Assembly: GCF_004342005.1 (NCBI RefSeq) | Contig: NZ_SMBX01000010.1 | Location: 41,913 to 105,912, forward strand | Direction of reading: 5' to 3' | Origin: Paracandidimonas soli | GTDB taxonomy: Bacteria > Pseudomonadota > Gammaproteobacteria > Burkholderiales > Burkholderiaceae_B | Length of the DNA stretch: 64,000 bases | Part shown: piece after piece, positions 18,081 through 27,344 of the stretch | Position numbering within the stretch: position 1 is the stretch's first letter | Layout of the letters: each line of letters opens with the position of its first letter | Position numbers and translations under genes: made by a program | Notes under the pieces: model-generated | Told to the model about the DNA's origin: nothing | The model's database searches: none | Seen by the model: only the letters and a program-made list of their open reading frames with translations

Positions 18081-19604
18081 TCAGGCGTCGATGGCGGGCT
18101 GCAGCAGGGCAGCCATGGCGCGCACGGCCTGTTCCCGGCGGCTGTCGGGCGAGTGTTCGGCCGACATGCTGCTCCAGCCGGGCTGGACGCGGGCGGCCTG
18201 CAGCGGTTCCGGAAGCGCTCCTTTGCGCAGTTCCGCAGGCAGCAGCGCATCCGCCTGCGCATGACCGTTGCAGTCTTCCTTGTCTGCCCGTTCAGTCGTT
18301 TGTCCGCCTTCCAGGCGGATGGGCGTTTGCGCGGCATGGCCGCGCTGCTCCAGGGCCTTGACCAGGGCCAACTGCCGCGCCGCCAGCAGGCGGATGACGG
18401 CATCGTCTACGCTCAGCTCCCGGTAGCCTTTCAGCTTGCCGCCGATGCGCTTGCCCCAGTGTTCCATGCCTTGCCAGAGACCGCCCGCGGTCGCGCCGAT
18501 GAGCGTCGCCGCGCCCAGGCTCAGGCCCGCCATGAACAGATCCATGGTCGCGCCCGCCATGGCGCCCGCCGCCATGCCTTTGCCCAGTTGCAGGCCCATG
18601 TCCTTCAGGGCCTGGGGATGGAACAGGTCCATGCCCCAGCGCTCACCCTCCAGCGGCAGCTGGGTGTGGGGGAAGTCGCGCAGACTGAACTGGTAGCGGC
18701 GCAGCAGGGCGCGCACGCAGCGCTGCTCGCGCTCGCGCATGGCCTGGCGCAGTCTGTCGCCGGCGGCGGCGATGGAGTCGTTGTCGGGCAGGCAACTAAC
18801 GCGCCATGCGGCGGCGTCGATCAGCAGGTCGGCGATCAACTGGCTGGCGTCGTGGCGGCGCAGCGCGCGCTGGCGCGCGACATCGTCTTTCAGGGCATGA
18901 AGCGCGGGCGCATGGTGGTCCAGCATCAGCGCCAGTTTTTCATACAGCTGTGTTTCTCCGTCCAGCGCGGGCGCGACGGTGTCGAATTCGATGCTGGCGT
19001 GCAGGCCCAGGCGGGACAGGGCTTCGCGCCATTGCTGCGTGCGGGTCTCGGGACTATGCACGAAATTCAGGACGGGCAGCAGCGGATGGCCGCATAGGGA
19101 CAGCGCGTGCAGTTCGTCGCGGTGCTTGCCCAGCACCGGATCGCGCACGTCGATGACATAGAGCGCGGCATCGCAGGCCAGCAGCTTGCGCAGCACGCGC
19201 GCTTCCTGCTCGAAGCGTCGCTGGCTTTCCGGGCTGTCCAGAAAGCGGCGGATGCGGTCGGGGCCATCAATCCGTTCGCCCGGCTTGGCCAGCGTGTCCA
19301 GGTAGTCCATCAGGGCGACGCCGTCTTCCATGCCCGGCGTATCGAACAGTTCCAGGACGACTTCGCCGTCGACAAGCAGGCGCGCGCCCTCCACCTGCCG
19401 TGTGGTGCCGGGCTGGTCCTGCACCACGCCGAATTCCGGGTCGCGCAGCAGGGTGCGCAGCAATGAGGTCTTGCCGGTGTTGGTATGTCCCACGACCGCG
19501 ATGCGCAGGATGGAGGAGGTCTGCCTGGCCGTATCCGGCTGTCGCGGCGCGTTGTTGTCCAGGCGTTCGTCCTGGCCGGCGGACGGATGCGGATCCATGC
19601 TCAT
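18081..19604 (-). CDS. GTPase with DUF3482 domain
   Basis: 507 residues. Residues ~34-220 form a TRAFAC-type G domain: P-loop VVGHTNTGKTSLLRTLL, switch region QPGTTRQVEG, and DTPGMEDG (G3). The C-terminal half (DUF3482) contains a Gly/Ala-rich hydrophobic hairpin (AAGAMAGATMDLFMAGLSLGA...). The gene overlaps the DUF2868 gene upstream by 4 nt (ATGA), so the two are translationally coupled and probably work together at the membrane. Function is unknown. Confidence 0.88.
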   Translation of the reverse strand: MSMDPHPSAGQDERLDNNAPRQPDTARQTSSILRIAVVGHTNTGKTSLLRTLLRDPEFGVVQDQPGTTRQVEGARLLVDGEVVLELFDTPGMEDGVALMDYLDTLAKPGERIDGPDRIRRFLDSPESQRRFEQEARVLRKLLACDAALYVIDVRDPVLGKHRDELHALSLCGHPLLPVLNFVHSPETRTQQWREALSRLGLHASIEFDTVAPALDGETQLYEKLALMLDHHAPALHALKDDVARQRALRRHDASQLIADLLIDAAAWRVSCLPDNDSIAAAGDRLRQAMREREQRCVRALLRRYQFSLRDFPHTQLPLEGERWGMDLFHPQALKDMGLQLGKGMAAGAMAGATMDLFMAGLSLGAATLIGATAGGLWQGMEHWGKRIGGKLKGYRELSVDDAVIRLLAARQLALVKALEQRGHAAQTPIRLEGGQTTERADKEDCNGHAQADALLPAELRKGALPEPLQAARVQPGWSSMSAEHSPDSRREQAVRAMAALLQPAIDA

Positions 19605-21061
19605 GCCGGCTCCTTGGCGTCTGCGTTCAGCCAGTCCGCGGCGGCTTGCGGCGCATCATGGATTTGCGCATCGGTAAAGCCGGCGGCGGTGAGCTTCTGG
19701 CGCCATTGCCGCTGCCGTGGCGCGGCTTGCGAAGCGGAAGAGGCATTTCCGGCCGGGAGTGCGTCTGTCCGGGGGCCGATGAGCGCGACCGCCGGCTGTT
19801 GCGCCAGTCCGGCCAGGTCGGCGATGAGCGCAATGGTGCCGCGATCCGGCGTCTGTCGCGCGTCGCAGACGATAAGCAGTTTTTCCGCCCGGTGTTTCTG
19901 CAGATGGTCGAGCACATGATGGCGCTGCGCGCGGGTATCGATGATGCCCAGGTCGGTGCACGAAGCAAGCGGCGCTGGCGGCCAGGGCGTGTCGGGCGCC
20001 AGCTCGATGCCGACGATGGCCGATGCGACCGCCATGGAAAGGGCATTGGGCGAGGAAGCGGTGGACGGCAGGAATTCGGGCGCCAGCGGGCTGTCTATGC
20101 CGGTGCGTTCGCTGGACGGCATCAGGCGGTAGCGCAGGTCGGCATACGATGGCAGCGCATCGTCCAGCGTCAGGCTGGACAGGTTCAGGCGCGCCAGCAG
20201 GATGCTGACGATAAAGGCCAGCAGACGCGGCAGAAGGCCGTAGGTGACGATGCAGCCGATCAGCCAGCTGGTCCATAAAGCGTGGACGTAGGCCGGGGCG
20301 GAGCCGGCATTGCGGCTGGCGCGGATCATGCTTTCCGTCGGCATCTGGAAGCCGAGTTGCGAGGGCAGCCATCCCAGGATGCCGGTCAGCGAGACGAAGG
20401 CCTCGTCCGGCAGGATGGTCGTTTCCCAGTGGAATGTATGGCTGCGGGTGGCCAGCAGTGCCGTCAGCGCCAGCAGCATGCTGATCAGCAGTACCAGCCA
20501 CAATAGATGGCTGATGCTGCCCAGCCCCCAGCGCAGGCTGCTGTTGCGGCCAAGCAGGGAGACCAGCGCGGTGGGCGCCAGGGCCGCATCGGGGCCGCGG
20601 GCGAGCTTGCGTGTCAGCCACAGCCAGGCTTCGCCCAGCCATGCGCCGCCCTGGCCGCGGCCGATGGCCAGGCTGAAGAGCCACAGCAGCAGTGTGAAGC
20701 TATGGATGCCCAGGGTGGTGGCCAGCGCGATGTTCAGGTTGATGGAGCGGGCGCCGTCGCCCAGTGCGGAAAGCGCCGTGCCGATGCCGGCCAGCGCGGC
20801 GGCGGCCAGCATGGCCAGCAGCGCGAGGCGGGCGACGCGCTGCCACTGCCGCAGCACCTTGTCCAGGGACTCGCGCCTGGCCAGCAGGCGTGCGCGCAGC
20901 AGCAGGCGCTGGACAAAGCCATGGCCTTCGGCGCGCGCCTGGCGCACTTCGGCGCTGTCCTCCAGCGGCCCCCAAAGAGCCTCGCGCAGGCGTATGGTTT
21001 CCGCCGTCCAGAGGTCTGTCAAGGAGCCGGCGCCGCCGGTCGGACTGGGGGGCTGCCGCAT
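19601..21061 (-). CDS. DUF2868 membrane protein
   Basis: 486 residues. An N-terminal helical region (TDLWTAETIRLREALWGPL) is followed by several membrane helices at ~85-110, ~120-150, ~195-220 and ~275-300, then a C-terminal soluble domain. DUF2868 proteins usually sit next to DUF3482 GTPases, as here. It lies between the YkvA-like gene (3-nt gap) and the GTPase (4-nt overlap), so all three form one operon. Function is unknown. Confidence 0.87.
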   Translation of the reverse strand: MRQPPSPTGGAGSLTDLWTAETIRLREALWGPLEDSAEVRQARAEGHGFVQRLLLRARLLARRESLDKVLRQWQRVARLALLAMLAAAALAGIGTALSALGDGARSINLNIALATTLGIHSFTLLLWLFSLAIGRGQGGAWLGEAWLWLTRKLARGPDAALAPTALVSLLGRNSSLRWGLGSISHLLWLVLLISMLLALTALLATRSHTFHWETTILPDEAFVSLTGILGWLPSQLGFQMPTESMIRASRNAGSAPAYVHALWTSWLIGCIVTYGLLPRLLAFIVSILLARLNLSSLTLDDALPSYADLRYRLMPSSERTGIDSPLAPEFLPSTASSPNALSMAVASAIVGIELAPDTPWPPAPLASCTDLGIIDTRAQRHHVLDHLQKHRAEKLLIVCDARQTPDRGTIALIADLAGLAQQPAVALIGPRTDALPAGNASSASQAAPRQRQWRQKLTAAGFTDAQIHDAPQAAADWLNADAKEPA

Positions 21062-21064
21062 GCG

Positions 21065-21466
21065 TCAGGATCGATGGTGTTCCGGCTGGCTGACCGCCGT
21101 GGAGCCGGTATCGCCGGCATCCTTGTCGAACCATTGCGCCAGTTTTTCGTGGGCCTGGGCCTTGACGTCGGGTGTAATGTAGAACGCGACGGTCGCCAGC
21201 GCGGCGGCCATCACACTGGCGTCATCCGTGTATCCGATGAGGGGCGCCAGGTCGGGGATCATGTCCAGCGGGAAGATGAAGTAGCCAAGCGCGCCATAGA
21301 TGACGCGCTTGGCCCATTTGGGCGTGTTTTCGTTCTGCACCGCATAGTAGAGGTACAGGGCTTTTTCCAGGACGCCGCGGCCGACAGACTTGCCGCGCAC
21401 GGCGATTTTCTTCCAGAAGTCGGTACTGGAGAAGAAGCGCTGGTAGCGAGAGGTGTCAGTTTCCAT
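21065..21466 (-). CDS. YkvA family (DUF1232) membrane protein
   Basis: 133 residues from ATG 21466, preceded by a perfect AGGAGG 6 nt upstream; the frame extends further but without a ribosome site. The DUF1232 core is WAKRVIYGALGYFIFPLDMIPDLAPLIGYTDDASVMAAAL, with a hydrophobic hairpin. It is first in the operon with DUF2868 and the GTPase. Function is not established. Confidence 0.9.
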   Translation of the reverse strand: METDTSRYQRFFSSTDFWKKIAVRGKSVGRGVLEKALYLYYAVQNENTPKWAKRVIYGALGYFIFPLDMIPDLAPLIGYTDDASVMAAALATVAFYITPDVKAQAHEKLAQWFDKDAGDTGSTAVSQPEHHRS

Positions 21467-21560
21467 CAGGCCTCCTGGACGATATGCATCAGGGTATTGT
21501 ACCGGTACGTCGGGCCAGGAGAACGGCAAGGCGGCATGCGACGCCGCCTTGCCGGCTTAC

Positions 21561-21809
21561 TCAGCGTTTCTTCGTGATCAGCCCGTAGATGAACAGCACG
21601 ATGATGGCGCCCACGATGGAGCCGATGAAGCCTGCTCCCTGGCCTGCCTGGTAAAGCCCCAGCGCGCCGCCGAGAAAGCCCGCGACGACGGAGCCGACGA
21701 TACCAAGAAGCACTGTCAGGATGAAACCGAGCTTCTGATCTCCCGGCATGATGGCGCGAGCCAGAAGACCAACGATGAAGCCGATGATGATCATGCTGAT
21801 GATGGCCAT
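21561..21809 (-). CDS. GlsB/YeaQ/YmgE family small membrane protein
   Basis: 82 residues from ATG 21809, with AAGGAGG 8 nt upstream. Three short Gly-rich membrane helices (IIIGFIVGLLARAIMPG, ILTVLLGIVGSVVAGFLGG, FIGSIVGAIIVLFIYGLI) match the transglycosylase-associated/YeaQ family, often stress-induced. Monocistronic in appearance. Confidence 0.92.
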   Translation of the reverse strand: MAIISMIIIGFIVGLLARAIMPGDQKLGFILTVLLGIVGSVVAGFLGGALGLYQAGQGAGFIGSIVGAIIVLFIYGLITKKR

Positions 21810-22015
21810 GCTGCTGTCCTCCTTCAAGGGCGATAAGAAGCTTCATCATAGGGATGTCCCGTGACAGTGTCCATCGCAGCGACATGCATTTTGTTTCAGG
21901 TTGTTATTGCAATGCTACTGACCATGCGCCCATGTACAAGCCCGGACTTCAGTCCCAGGTCAAACGAGGGTAGTTTTGTTGCGGCGGGGTGCGGCGCGCG
22001 GCGAAGCCGGAGCGA

Positions 22016-22303
22016 TCAGGCGTGCGGATGATGGCGCCTGTCGCGCACGCGCCGCATGACCAGGGAAGCGCTGAAGGCAATGACGGACGAGAACATGAAC
22101 GTGGCGATGACGATCAGCCCGATGAAGCCGTCAGTCTGCACGGACTGCGCCAGGAACAGGATGATGGCTGCCAGGACGGCCCCCAGAAGCAGGCAGGCCG
22201 TCAGACTGGCGCGTATGGTGGAGGCGCGGCTGGCCGCCCAGCCGCCGGCGATGGCGGTCAGGACGACGAAGGCGAGTGCCATGAAAAAAGAATCGTAGGA
22301 CAT
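22016..22303 (-). CDS. Small inner-membrane protein, hypothetical
   Basis: 95 residues starting MSYDSFF at 22303, with GGAGGAG 7 nt upstream (an in-frame ATG at 22321 sits inside that ribosome site). Three hydrophobic helices are followed by a short basic, His-rich tail (RRVRDRRHHPHA). No family is recognised. Confidence 0.8.
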   Translation of the reverse strand: MSYDSFFMALAFVVLTAIAGGWAASRASTIRASLTACLLLGAVLAAIILFLAQSVQTDGFIGLIVIATFMFSSVIAFSASLVMRRVRDRRHHPHA

Positions 22304-22414
22304 GATGTGAGTCTCCTCCATTGGGAGCGAATGCGCAAGCCGCCAGGCTGCGCGGCGCCTGCTTTTCGTCCGGCCCGTTTTGCGGCTCCCTTGCCGCCTG
22401 ACGGACGGCGGCGC

Positions 22415-23932
22415 TCAGGAAAACTCGCTGGTCTGCTTCTGTATGGGCGGTTCCTGGTGCGCGGGTTCGTGGCCATCGGCGGATTCCAGCGCGGTGGCCA
22501 CGGCTTCCAGTATCTTCAGCCTTGCCATGCGCTTGTCGTCCGCCGGGATGCAATGCCAGGGTGCGTGGTGTGTGCTGGTGCGTTCCAGCATGCTCTGGCT
22601 GGCATTGCGATAGGCGTTCCATTTGGTGCGGTTGCGCCAGTCGTCCTGCGTGAGCTTGAAGCTTTTGAAGGGCGAGGTTTCCCTTTCCTTGAAGCGGCGC
22701 AATTGCTCGGCTTTCGAGACTTCCAGCCAGAACTTGAGGACTTGCGTGCCGTTGGCGCATAGCTGGGCCTCGAAGTCGTTGATTTCATCGTAGGCGCGCT
22801 GCCAGGTCGCGGGCGTGGCCAGCCGTTCTACGCGCTCGACCAGCACGCGTCCGTACCAGGAGCGGTCGAAGATGGCGATCTTTCCGTGCGGCGGCAGCTT
22901 GCGCCAGAAGCGCCACAGATAGGGGCGGGAACGTTCATACGCGTTGGGGGCGGAAACCGGATGGATGTCGAAACTGCGCACGTCCAGCGCGGCCGTGATG
23001 CGGCGGATGGCGCCGCCCTTGCCGGCGGCATCCTGCCCCTCGAACACCAGTACCAGGGAGCGCTCGGAAAACGCCCTGGATCGCATGGCCTGGGCGATCC
23101 GGCCCTGCCAGTGCGCCAGCTGGGCCTCGTAGACGTCCTTGCCGATGCGTTCGGGCGGCGCGGCCCGGCGCTCCGGCGCGGGCAGGCATTGCACCGGCAA
23201 GGGCGTGTCGGCAACGATCCGCGTGGCGGGCGGCTGTTCGAGCGCCTGCAGGACGGCGTCCGCGGTGTGGATCGCGCGGGTATCGTCGTTCGCGCTGGGG
23301 ATGATGTACCAGGGGGCGTGCGGACGCAGCGTCTGCGTGATGGCGATTTCCCCGGCGCGGCGCAGGCGGTGGAAGCGCTTTTGCGCCTTCAGGTCGGCGC
23401 GGCTGACGCGCCATGCGGTTTCCGGGTTTTGCAGCAGACGCTCCGTGCGTTCTTTGTGCGCCTCGCGCGACAAGTGGAACCAGAGCTTCACCACCTGCAC
23501 GCCTTCGGCTGCCAGCATGGCCTCGAACCGGTTGATGATCCGGGCGTACTGCGCCATCTTTTCCGTATCGGGATGCTTGCGCTGCGCTTCGGCCAGCAGG
23601 GCGCCATACCAGGATCCGAAGACGATCCCGGTCTGTCCCTTGGGCGGCAGGGAGTTCCAGTAGCGCCACATGGCGGGACGCATGGCTTCGCGTTTGTTCA
23701 GCTTTCCAAAGGCCAGCGTGTGGACATGGCGCGGATCCATCCAGGTGTTGAGCAGGTTGATTGCCGAGCCTTTGCCTGCGCCGTCGATGCCTGCCACGAC
23801 GATCAGCAGCGTCTGTTCCGCCTGCTGCAGCCTGCGGTACTGGTGCTGCAGCAGGCGGATGCGCAAGTCGGCCTCCAGCTCCCTGGCTTCGTCCTTGTCG
23901 ATGACGGGATCCGTTTCGGCGTGGGAAAACAT
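22415..23932 (-). CDS. pap: Polyphosphate:AMP phosphotransferase (tandem PPK2 domains)
   Basis: 505 residues from ATG 23932 (MFSHAETDP, matching the MFESAE-type start of known PAP proteins; no strong ribosome site). Two PPK2 domains each carry a Walker A (GIDGAGKGS ~48, GQDAAGKGG ~300) and a GSWYG/DRSWYGRVL lid motif. Class II PPK2 uses polyphosphate to phosphorylate AMP to ADP in the cytoplasm. The gene stands alone between two small genes. Confidence 0.93.
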   Translation of the reverse strand: MFSHAETDPVIDKDEARELEADLRIRLLQHQYRRLQQAEQTLLIVVAGIDGAGKGSAINLLNTWMDPRHVHTLAFGKLNKREAMRPAMWRYWNSLPPKGQTGIVFGSWYGALLAEAQRKHPDTEKMAQYARIINRFEAMLAAEGVQVVKLWFHLSREAHKERTERLLQNPETAWRVSRADLKAQKRFHRLRRAGEIAITQTLRPHAPWYIIPSANDDTRAIHTADAVLQALEQPPATRIVADTPLPVQCLPAPERRAAPPERIGKDVYEAQLAHWQGRIAQAMRSRAFSERSLVLVFEGQDAAGKGGAIRRITAALDVRSFDIHPVSAPNAYERSRPYLWRFWRKLPPHGKIAIFDRSWYGRVLVERVERLATPATWQRAYDEINDFEAQLCANGTQVLKFWLEVSKAEQLRRFKERETSPFKSFKLTQDDWRNRTKWNAYRNASQSMLERTSTHHAPWHCIPADDKRMARLKILEAVATALESADGHEPAHQEPPIQKQTSEFS

Positions 23933-24061
23933 GTGTCTGCGGGCTGCGTGCAGCCGGGGATGGTGGCTGATGACACGATTATGCATCACGGACGAAAAAG
24001 CGCGAAACGCCTCGTCGGCGATGAGCGAGGCGTTTACCAGGATGGAGTAAAGATCCGCTTT

Positions 24062-24367
24062 CTATTGCGCGGGCTTCTCCACCAGCGCGAAGTGTTCGAC
24101 AGCCGGGGGCGCCGTGAAGAACGGGCCGACGATGGCGCGCCATTTCGGGAACAGCTCCGACTCGCGGAAGCCGACGGTGTGGTCTTCCAGGGTAGCCCAC
24201 TGGATCCTCAGCAGGTAGCGCTCCGGCGTTTCGGCGCTGCGGCTGACGCTGTAGCCCTGGAATCCCTTGGCATTGGCGATGACAGTCGTGACGCCCTTGT
24301 GGATGGCGGCTTCGAATGCCTGCTGCTGGCCCGGCTGGATGCGCAGGTCGGCGACTTCTTCAATCAT
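24062..24367 (-). CDS. ABM-type monooxygenase-like protein
   Basis: 101 residues. A ferredoxin-like ABM/Dabb fold (MIEEVADLRIQPGQQQAFEAAI, FQGYSVSRSAETPERYLLRIQWATLEDHTVGFRES) with the conserved late WATLEDH...F pattern. GGAGA precedes the ATG. It probably acts on a small quinone-like or aromatic catabolite. Last gene of the catabolic operon that starts at 29614. Confidence 0.85.
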   Translation of the reverse strand: MIEEVADLRIQPGQQQAFEAAIHKGVTTVIANAKGFQGYSVSRSAETPERYLLRIQWATLEDHTVGFRESELFPKWRAIVGPFFTAPPAVEHFALVEKPAQ

Positions 24368-24431
24368 GCTTGTCTCCTGGTTTGTGAATGGGACAATGCC
24401 CCCACGCTGCGCAGGCTGACGCCCGCTTGCT

Positions 24432-24455
24432 GCCCCCCAAGGGGGCGCTTTTTAC
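24432..24455. repeat. GCCCCCCAAGGGGGC hairpin repeat
   Basis: GCCCCC/GGGGGC arms with a CAA loop are followed by GCTTTTTACC on the plus strand, inside the 113-nt gap between the tautomerase and ABM genes. This C-rich/G-rich hairpin with a trailing GCTTTTTACCTTGGGGCGG tail looks like a dispersed beta-proteobacterial intergenic element. It may weaken read-through within the operon. Confidence 0.5.
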
Positions 24456-24480
24456 CTTGGGGCGGCCCGGCGGTAAAAAA

Positions 24481-24666
24481 TCAGCGCTCGCTGTAGAGTA
24501 CACCGCCGCGAGATTTATGGTCGGGATCCGCTTCGACGATCTGCACGATGACACGGTCGCCATCGATGCCGAAGCTTTCGACGACCGCTTGCGTGATTTT
24601 CTGCATGAGCATTTTCTTCTGCTCGCGGGAACGGCCTTTGACGGCGTAGACGACGACTTCGGGCAT
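24481..24666 (-). CDS. 4-oxalocrotonate tautomerase-like enzyme
   Basis: 61 residues, the usual size. Pro after the initiator Met (MPEVVVYAVKGRS) becomes the catalytic N-terminal proline. QKKMLMQKITQAVVESFGI and VIVQIVEADPDHKSRGGV follow the family pattern. It catalyses keto-enol tautomerisation of a dicarbonyl or related intermediate. It sits between the Bug and ABM genes in the catabolic operon. Confidence 0.9.
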   Translation of the reverse strand: MPEVVVYAVKGRSREQKKMLMQKITQAVVESFGIDGDRVIVQIVEADPDHKSRGGVLYSER

Positions 24667-24720
24667 GATGGATTCCTGTGTCAGTTATGGGAAAGAGGGC
24701 TTGGTCTTTGTGGCAAAGCG

Positions 24721-25701
24721 TCAGTTTGCACTGATATCCGCGCTTTTGACAACGGCCGCCCAGCGCTCGGACTCCCTGGAAATGAATTTGCCGAAATCCT
24801 CGGGCGTGCCGGGAACGGTGACGGATCCCAGCTGGGTAAAGCGCTCCCTGGTTTCGGGCTCTTCCAGGACGAGATTGACCTGCTCGTTGAGGTAAGCGAC
24901 GATGGCGGCCGGTGTTCCGCTGGGAGCCATGAGGCCATACCATGCGGGCGCGTCGAATTCGGCATAGCCCGCTTCGGTGAAGGTGGGCACGTCGGGCAGC
25001 GCTTCAAGCCTGGCCTTGCCCGTGACGGCCAGCGGTACGACTTTGCCTCCTTTCACCTGGGGAACGGCGGAGGGCGCCGTGTCGAAGATGGCCTGGATCT
25101 GCCCGCCGATCAGGTCCATCATGGCGGGACCGCTGCCCTTGTAGGGGACATGGGTCATGTCCAGCTTGGCAATGGAGTTGAACAGGTGGCCCGCCAGATG
25201 GACGGAAGTGCCCGAGCCGCCGGAACCGTAGTTCACCATGCCTGGATTCTTTTTGGCGTAATCGACGAGCTCCGCGACGGTCTTGACGCCGGTGTGCTGG
25301 CTGGTCAGCAGCACGGTCGGAGAGCTGGCGAGGTGGGCGACGGGCGTGAAGTCCTTTTGCACGTCGTAGCGCAGGTCCTTGTAGATATGCGGATTGATCG
25401 CCAGCGTCACCTGGGCGAACAGAAGCGTGTATCCGTCGGGATTCGCCTGCGCGGCAAGGCCGTTGCCGATGTTGGTGCCGGCGCCTGCGCGGTTTTCCAC
25501 GATGATCGTTCCGTTCGTGCGTTCGTGCAGGCGCGAGGCGATATAGCGCGCGATATTGTCGCTGCCGCCGCCGGGAGCGAAGGGAACGATGATCGTCACC
25601 GGGCGGTCCGGATAGTTGTCGGGGCCATTGCCGGCCAGGGCGGGCGTGATGGGCGCGGAAAGTGCGGCGATGAATGCGATCGTGCGGGTAAGGCGGAACA
25701 T
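24721..25701 (-). CDS. Bug family periplasmic solute-binding protein
   Basis: 326 residues from ATG 25701 (GGAGA 8 nt upstream). A Sec signal (FRLTRTIAFIAALSAPITPALA) precedes the Bug signature YPDRPVTIIVPFAPGGGSDNIAR, IIVENRAGAGTNIGNGLAAQANPDG and VPYKGSGPAMMDLIGGQI. It delivers the substrate of this operon across the periplasm. Confidence 0.93.
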   Translation of the reverse strand: MFRLTRTIAFIAALSAPITPALAGNGPDNYPDRPVTIIVPFAPGGGSDNIARYIASRLHERTNGTIIVENRAGAGTNIGNGLAAQANPDGYTLLFAQVTLAINPHIYKDLRYDVQKDFTPVAHLASSPTVLLTSQHTGVKTVAELVDYAKKNPGMVNYGSGGSGTSVHLAGHLFNSIAKLDMTHVPYKGSGPAMMDLIGGQIQAIFDTAPSAVPQVKGGKVVPLAVTGKARLEALPDVPTFTEAGYAEFDAPAWYGLMAPSGTPAAIVAYLNEQVNLVLEEPETRERFTQLGSVTVPGTPEDFGKFISRESERWAAVVKSADISAN

Positions 25702-25792
25702 GAGTTGTCTCCTCGATGTGGTGGATGTCGCACTGGCTGGTCCCCGCGGGGCGGCTGCCAGTGCCGGTTGTCCGGGTTTTGCGGGAAATGCG

Positions 25793-26869
25793 TTATTGCT
25801 GTGCTTCGATGTGCGCGATGACGGCTGCGCTGAATGCTTTCGTGCCGATCGCGCCCTTGAGGTCCGGCGTGCGCGTGCCGGGGTTCGCCAGCGTTGCTTC
25901 GACGGCGGCATGGATGGCTTGTCCCGCAAGGCTGCAGGCGGCAAGCCGGCGGTGTTCGCCCAGCCATTCCAGCAGCATGGCGGCTGACAGGATCATGGAC
26001 GTTGGATTCGCCTTGTCCTGGCCCTGGATGTCGGGGGCGGAGCCGTGCTGCGCCTGGGCGCAGCACAGGTCGTCGCCGGCCATGACCGAGCCGGCAAGAC
26101 CGAGACTGCCGGACAGCTCGCTGGCCAGGTCGGACAGGATGTCGCCATAGAAATTCTCGGCGACCAGCACGTCGAATTGCTCCGGATTGCGGACCAGGTA
26201 GGCGGTCGAGGCGTCGACCAGCAGGTCGTTGAACGCGACTTCGGGGAAGTCCGCGGCCACCTTGCGCGCGCACTCCAGGAACAGGCCGTCCGTCATATGG
26301 AAGCTGTTGGCCTTGTGGATGGCCGTGACCTTCTTCCCGCGCTTCATGGCGAGCTCGAAGGCGCGCCGGGCGATGCGCTCGCTGCAGTGGCGCGTGATCT
26401 TGCGCACGGAAATGGCCATGTCCGGCGACGGCATCATCTCTCCCCAGCCGCGCGACATGTTGCGGTCGGGATAGAAGCCTTCGGTCGCCTCGCGCATGAT
26501 GACCAGGTCCATGGTCTTGCCCGCGCTCAGGTTGCTGGGCAGGAACGGCCGGGTGCGGGCCGGGCGGACGTTGGCATACAGGTCCAGCCCGACGCGGAAT
26601 GCGCCGGAGATATTGCGGCCGCCCTGCTCGGGAGCAGGGTAGTCTGCGTGGGACTGCGTTCCCAGCAGGATGCCGTCGAACTGGCGGGCGCCCTGCAGTA
26701 CGTCTTCGCGCAGCGTGGTGCCGTGTTTTTTGAGGCTGGCGAAGCCGATGTCTTCGTAGGTGAATGCAATGTCCAGGCCGAACCGGCGGTCGGCCGCTTT
26801 CAGGACGTCGACCGCCGACGACACGATTTCGGGGCCGATGCCGTCTCCGGGGAGTACGAGAAATTTCAT
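25793..26869 (-). CDS. Isocitrate/isopropylmalate dehydrogenase family enzyme
   Basis: 358 residues of the beta-decarboxylating dehydrogenase family. VLPGDGIGPEIV, the substrate-binding arginine region LYANVRPARTRPFL, the Lys of IHKANSFHMTDGLF and NDLLVDASTAYLV / VAENFYGDILSDLASE are all seen. It oxidises a 2-hydroxyacid (isopropylmalate, tartrate or a similar substrate) with NAD(P). The catabolic context and the deviation from LeuB (no leuCD nearby) favour a degradative tartrate-dehydrogenase-like role. Confidence 0.88.
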   Translation of the reverse strand: MKFLVLPGDGIGPEIVSSAVDVLKAADRRFGLDIAFTYEDIGFASLKKHGTTLREDVLQGARQFDGILLGTQSHADYPAPEQGGRNISGAFRVGLDLYANVRPARTRPFLPSNLSAGKTMDLVIMREATEGFYPDRNMSRGWGEMMPSPDMAISVRKITRHCSERIARRAFELAMKRGKKVTAIHKANSFHMTDGLFLECARKVAADFPEVAFNDLLVDASTAYLVRNPEQFDVLVAENFYGDILSDLASELSGSLGLAGSVMAGDDLCCAQAQHGSAPDIQGQDKANPTSMILSAAMLLEWLGEHRRLAACSLAGQAIHAAVEATLANPGTRTPDLKGAIGTKAFSAAVIAHIEAQQ

Positions 26870-26905
26870 GATGGTTCCAACGGGAAAGAGGTTGCCTGCA
26901 AGGGA

Positions 26906-27319
26906 TCAGGTGTTGTGCTCGGCGGCGATGGGGCGTGTTTCTCCCGTTTCCACCAGCGTGCGGTTGGCATCGGGAGAACCGTAGATCCACATGATCTTCA
27001 TGGGCTCGGTTTCCGACGCGTTGCGGAAGCGATGGGGCACGCCCGCGGGAATGAAGGTGACGTCCTGCGGGTTGACCTCGAACTCTTCGCCGTCGATATC
27101 GAAGAGTGCGTTGCCTTCCAGCAGCAGTACGCTTTCCTCGCAGTTGTGATAGTGGAAGGGGATCTTTGCGCCGCCCTTGAATTCCGTATAGCCCGTGATG
27201 AATACGGATGCGCCCAGCCCCTTGGTAACGAGCGGCGTCGTGCTGGCGCCGCCGCCGCGATCATGCTTTTTCAAAGTGCCGGGCTTCAGGAGAACCGAGT
27301 TGGATTTGGTCTTGATCAT
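26906..27319 (-). CDS. Cupin domain protein
   Basis: 137 residues from ATG 27319. The cupin motifs are IPFHYHNCEESVLLLEGNALFDIDGEEF (His-x-His, Glu) and VTFIPAGVPHRFRN (His), forming a metal-binding beta-barrel. It may be a small isomerase, dioxygenase or metabolite sensor within the catabolic operon; a C-terminal charged tail follows. Confidence 0.88.
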   Translation of the reverse strand: MIKTKSNSVLLKPGTLKKHDRGGGASTTPLVTKGLGASVFITGYTEFKGGAKIPFHYHNCEESVLLLEGNALFDIDGEEFEVNPQDVTFIPAGVPHRFRNASETEPMKIMWIYGSPDANRTLVETGETRPIAAEHNT

Positions 27320-27344
27320 CGGAGTGAGTCCTTGAAAGAGGTGC

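Noticed and set aside
24421-24480. CRISPR-like palindromic repeat
   Set aside because: Single copy with no spacers; a simple hairpin element.
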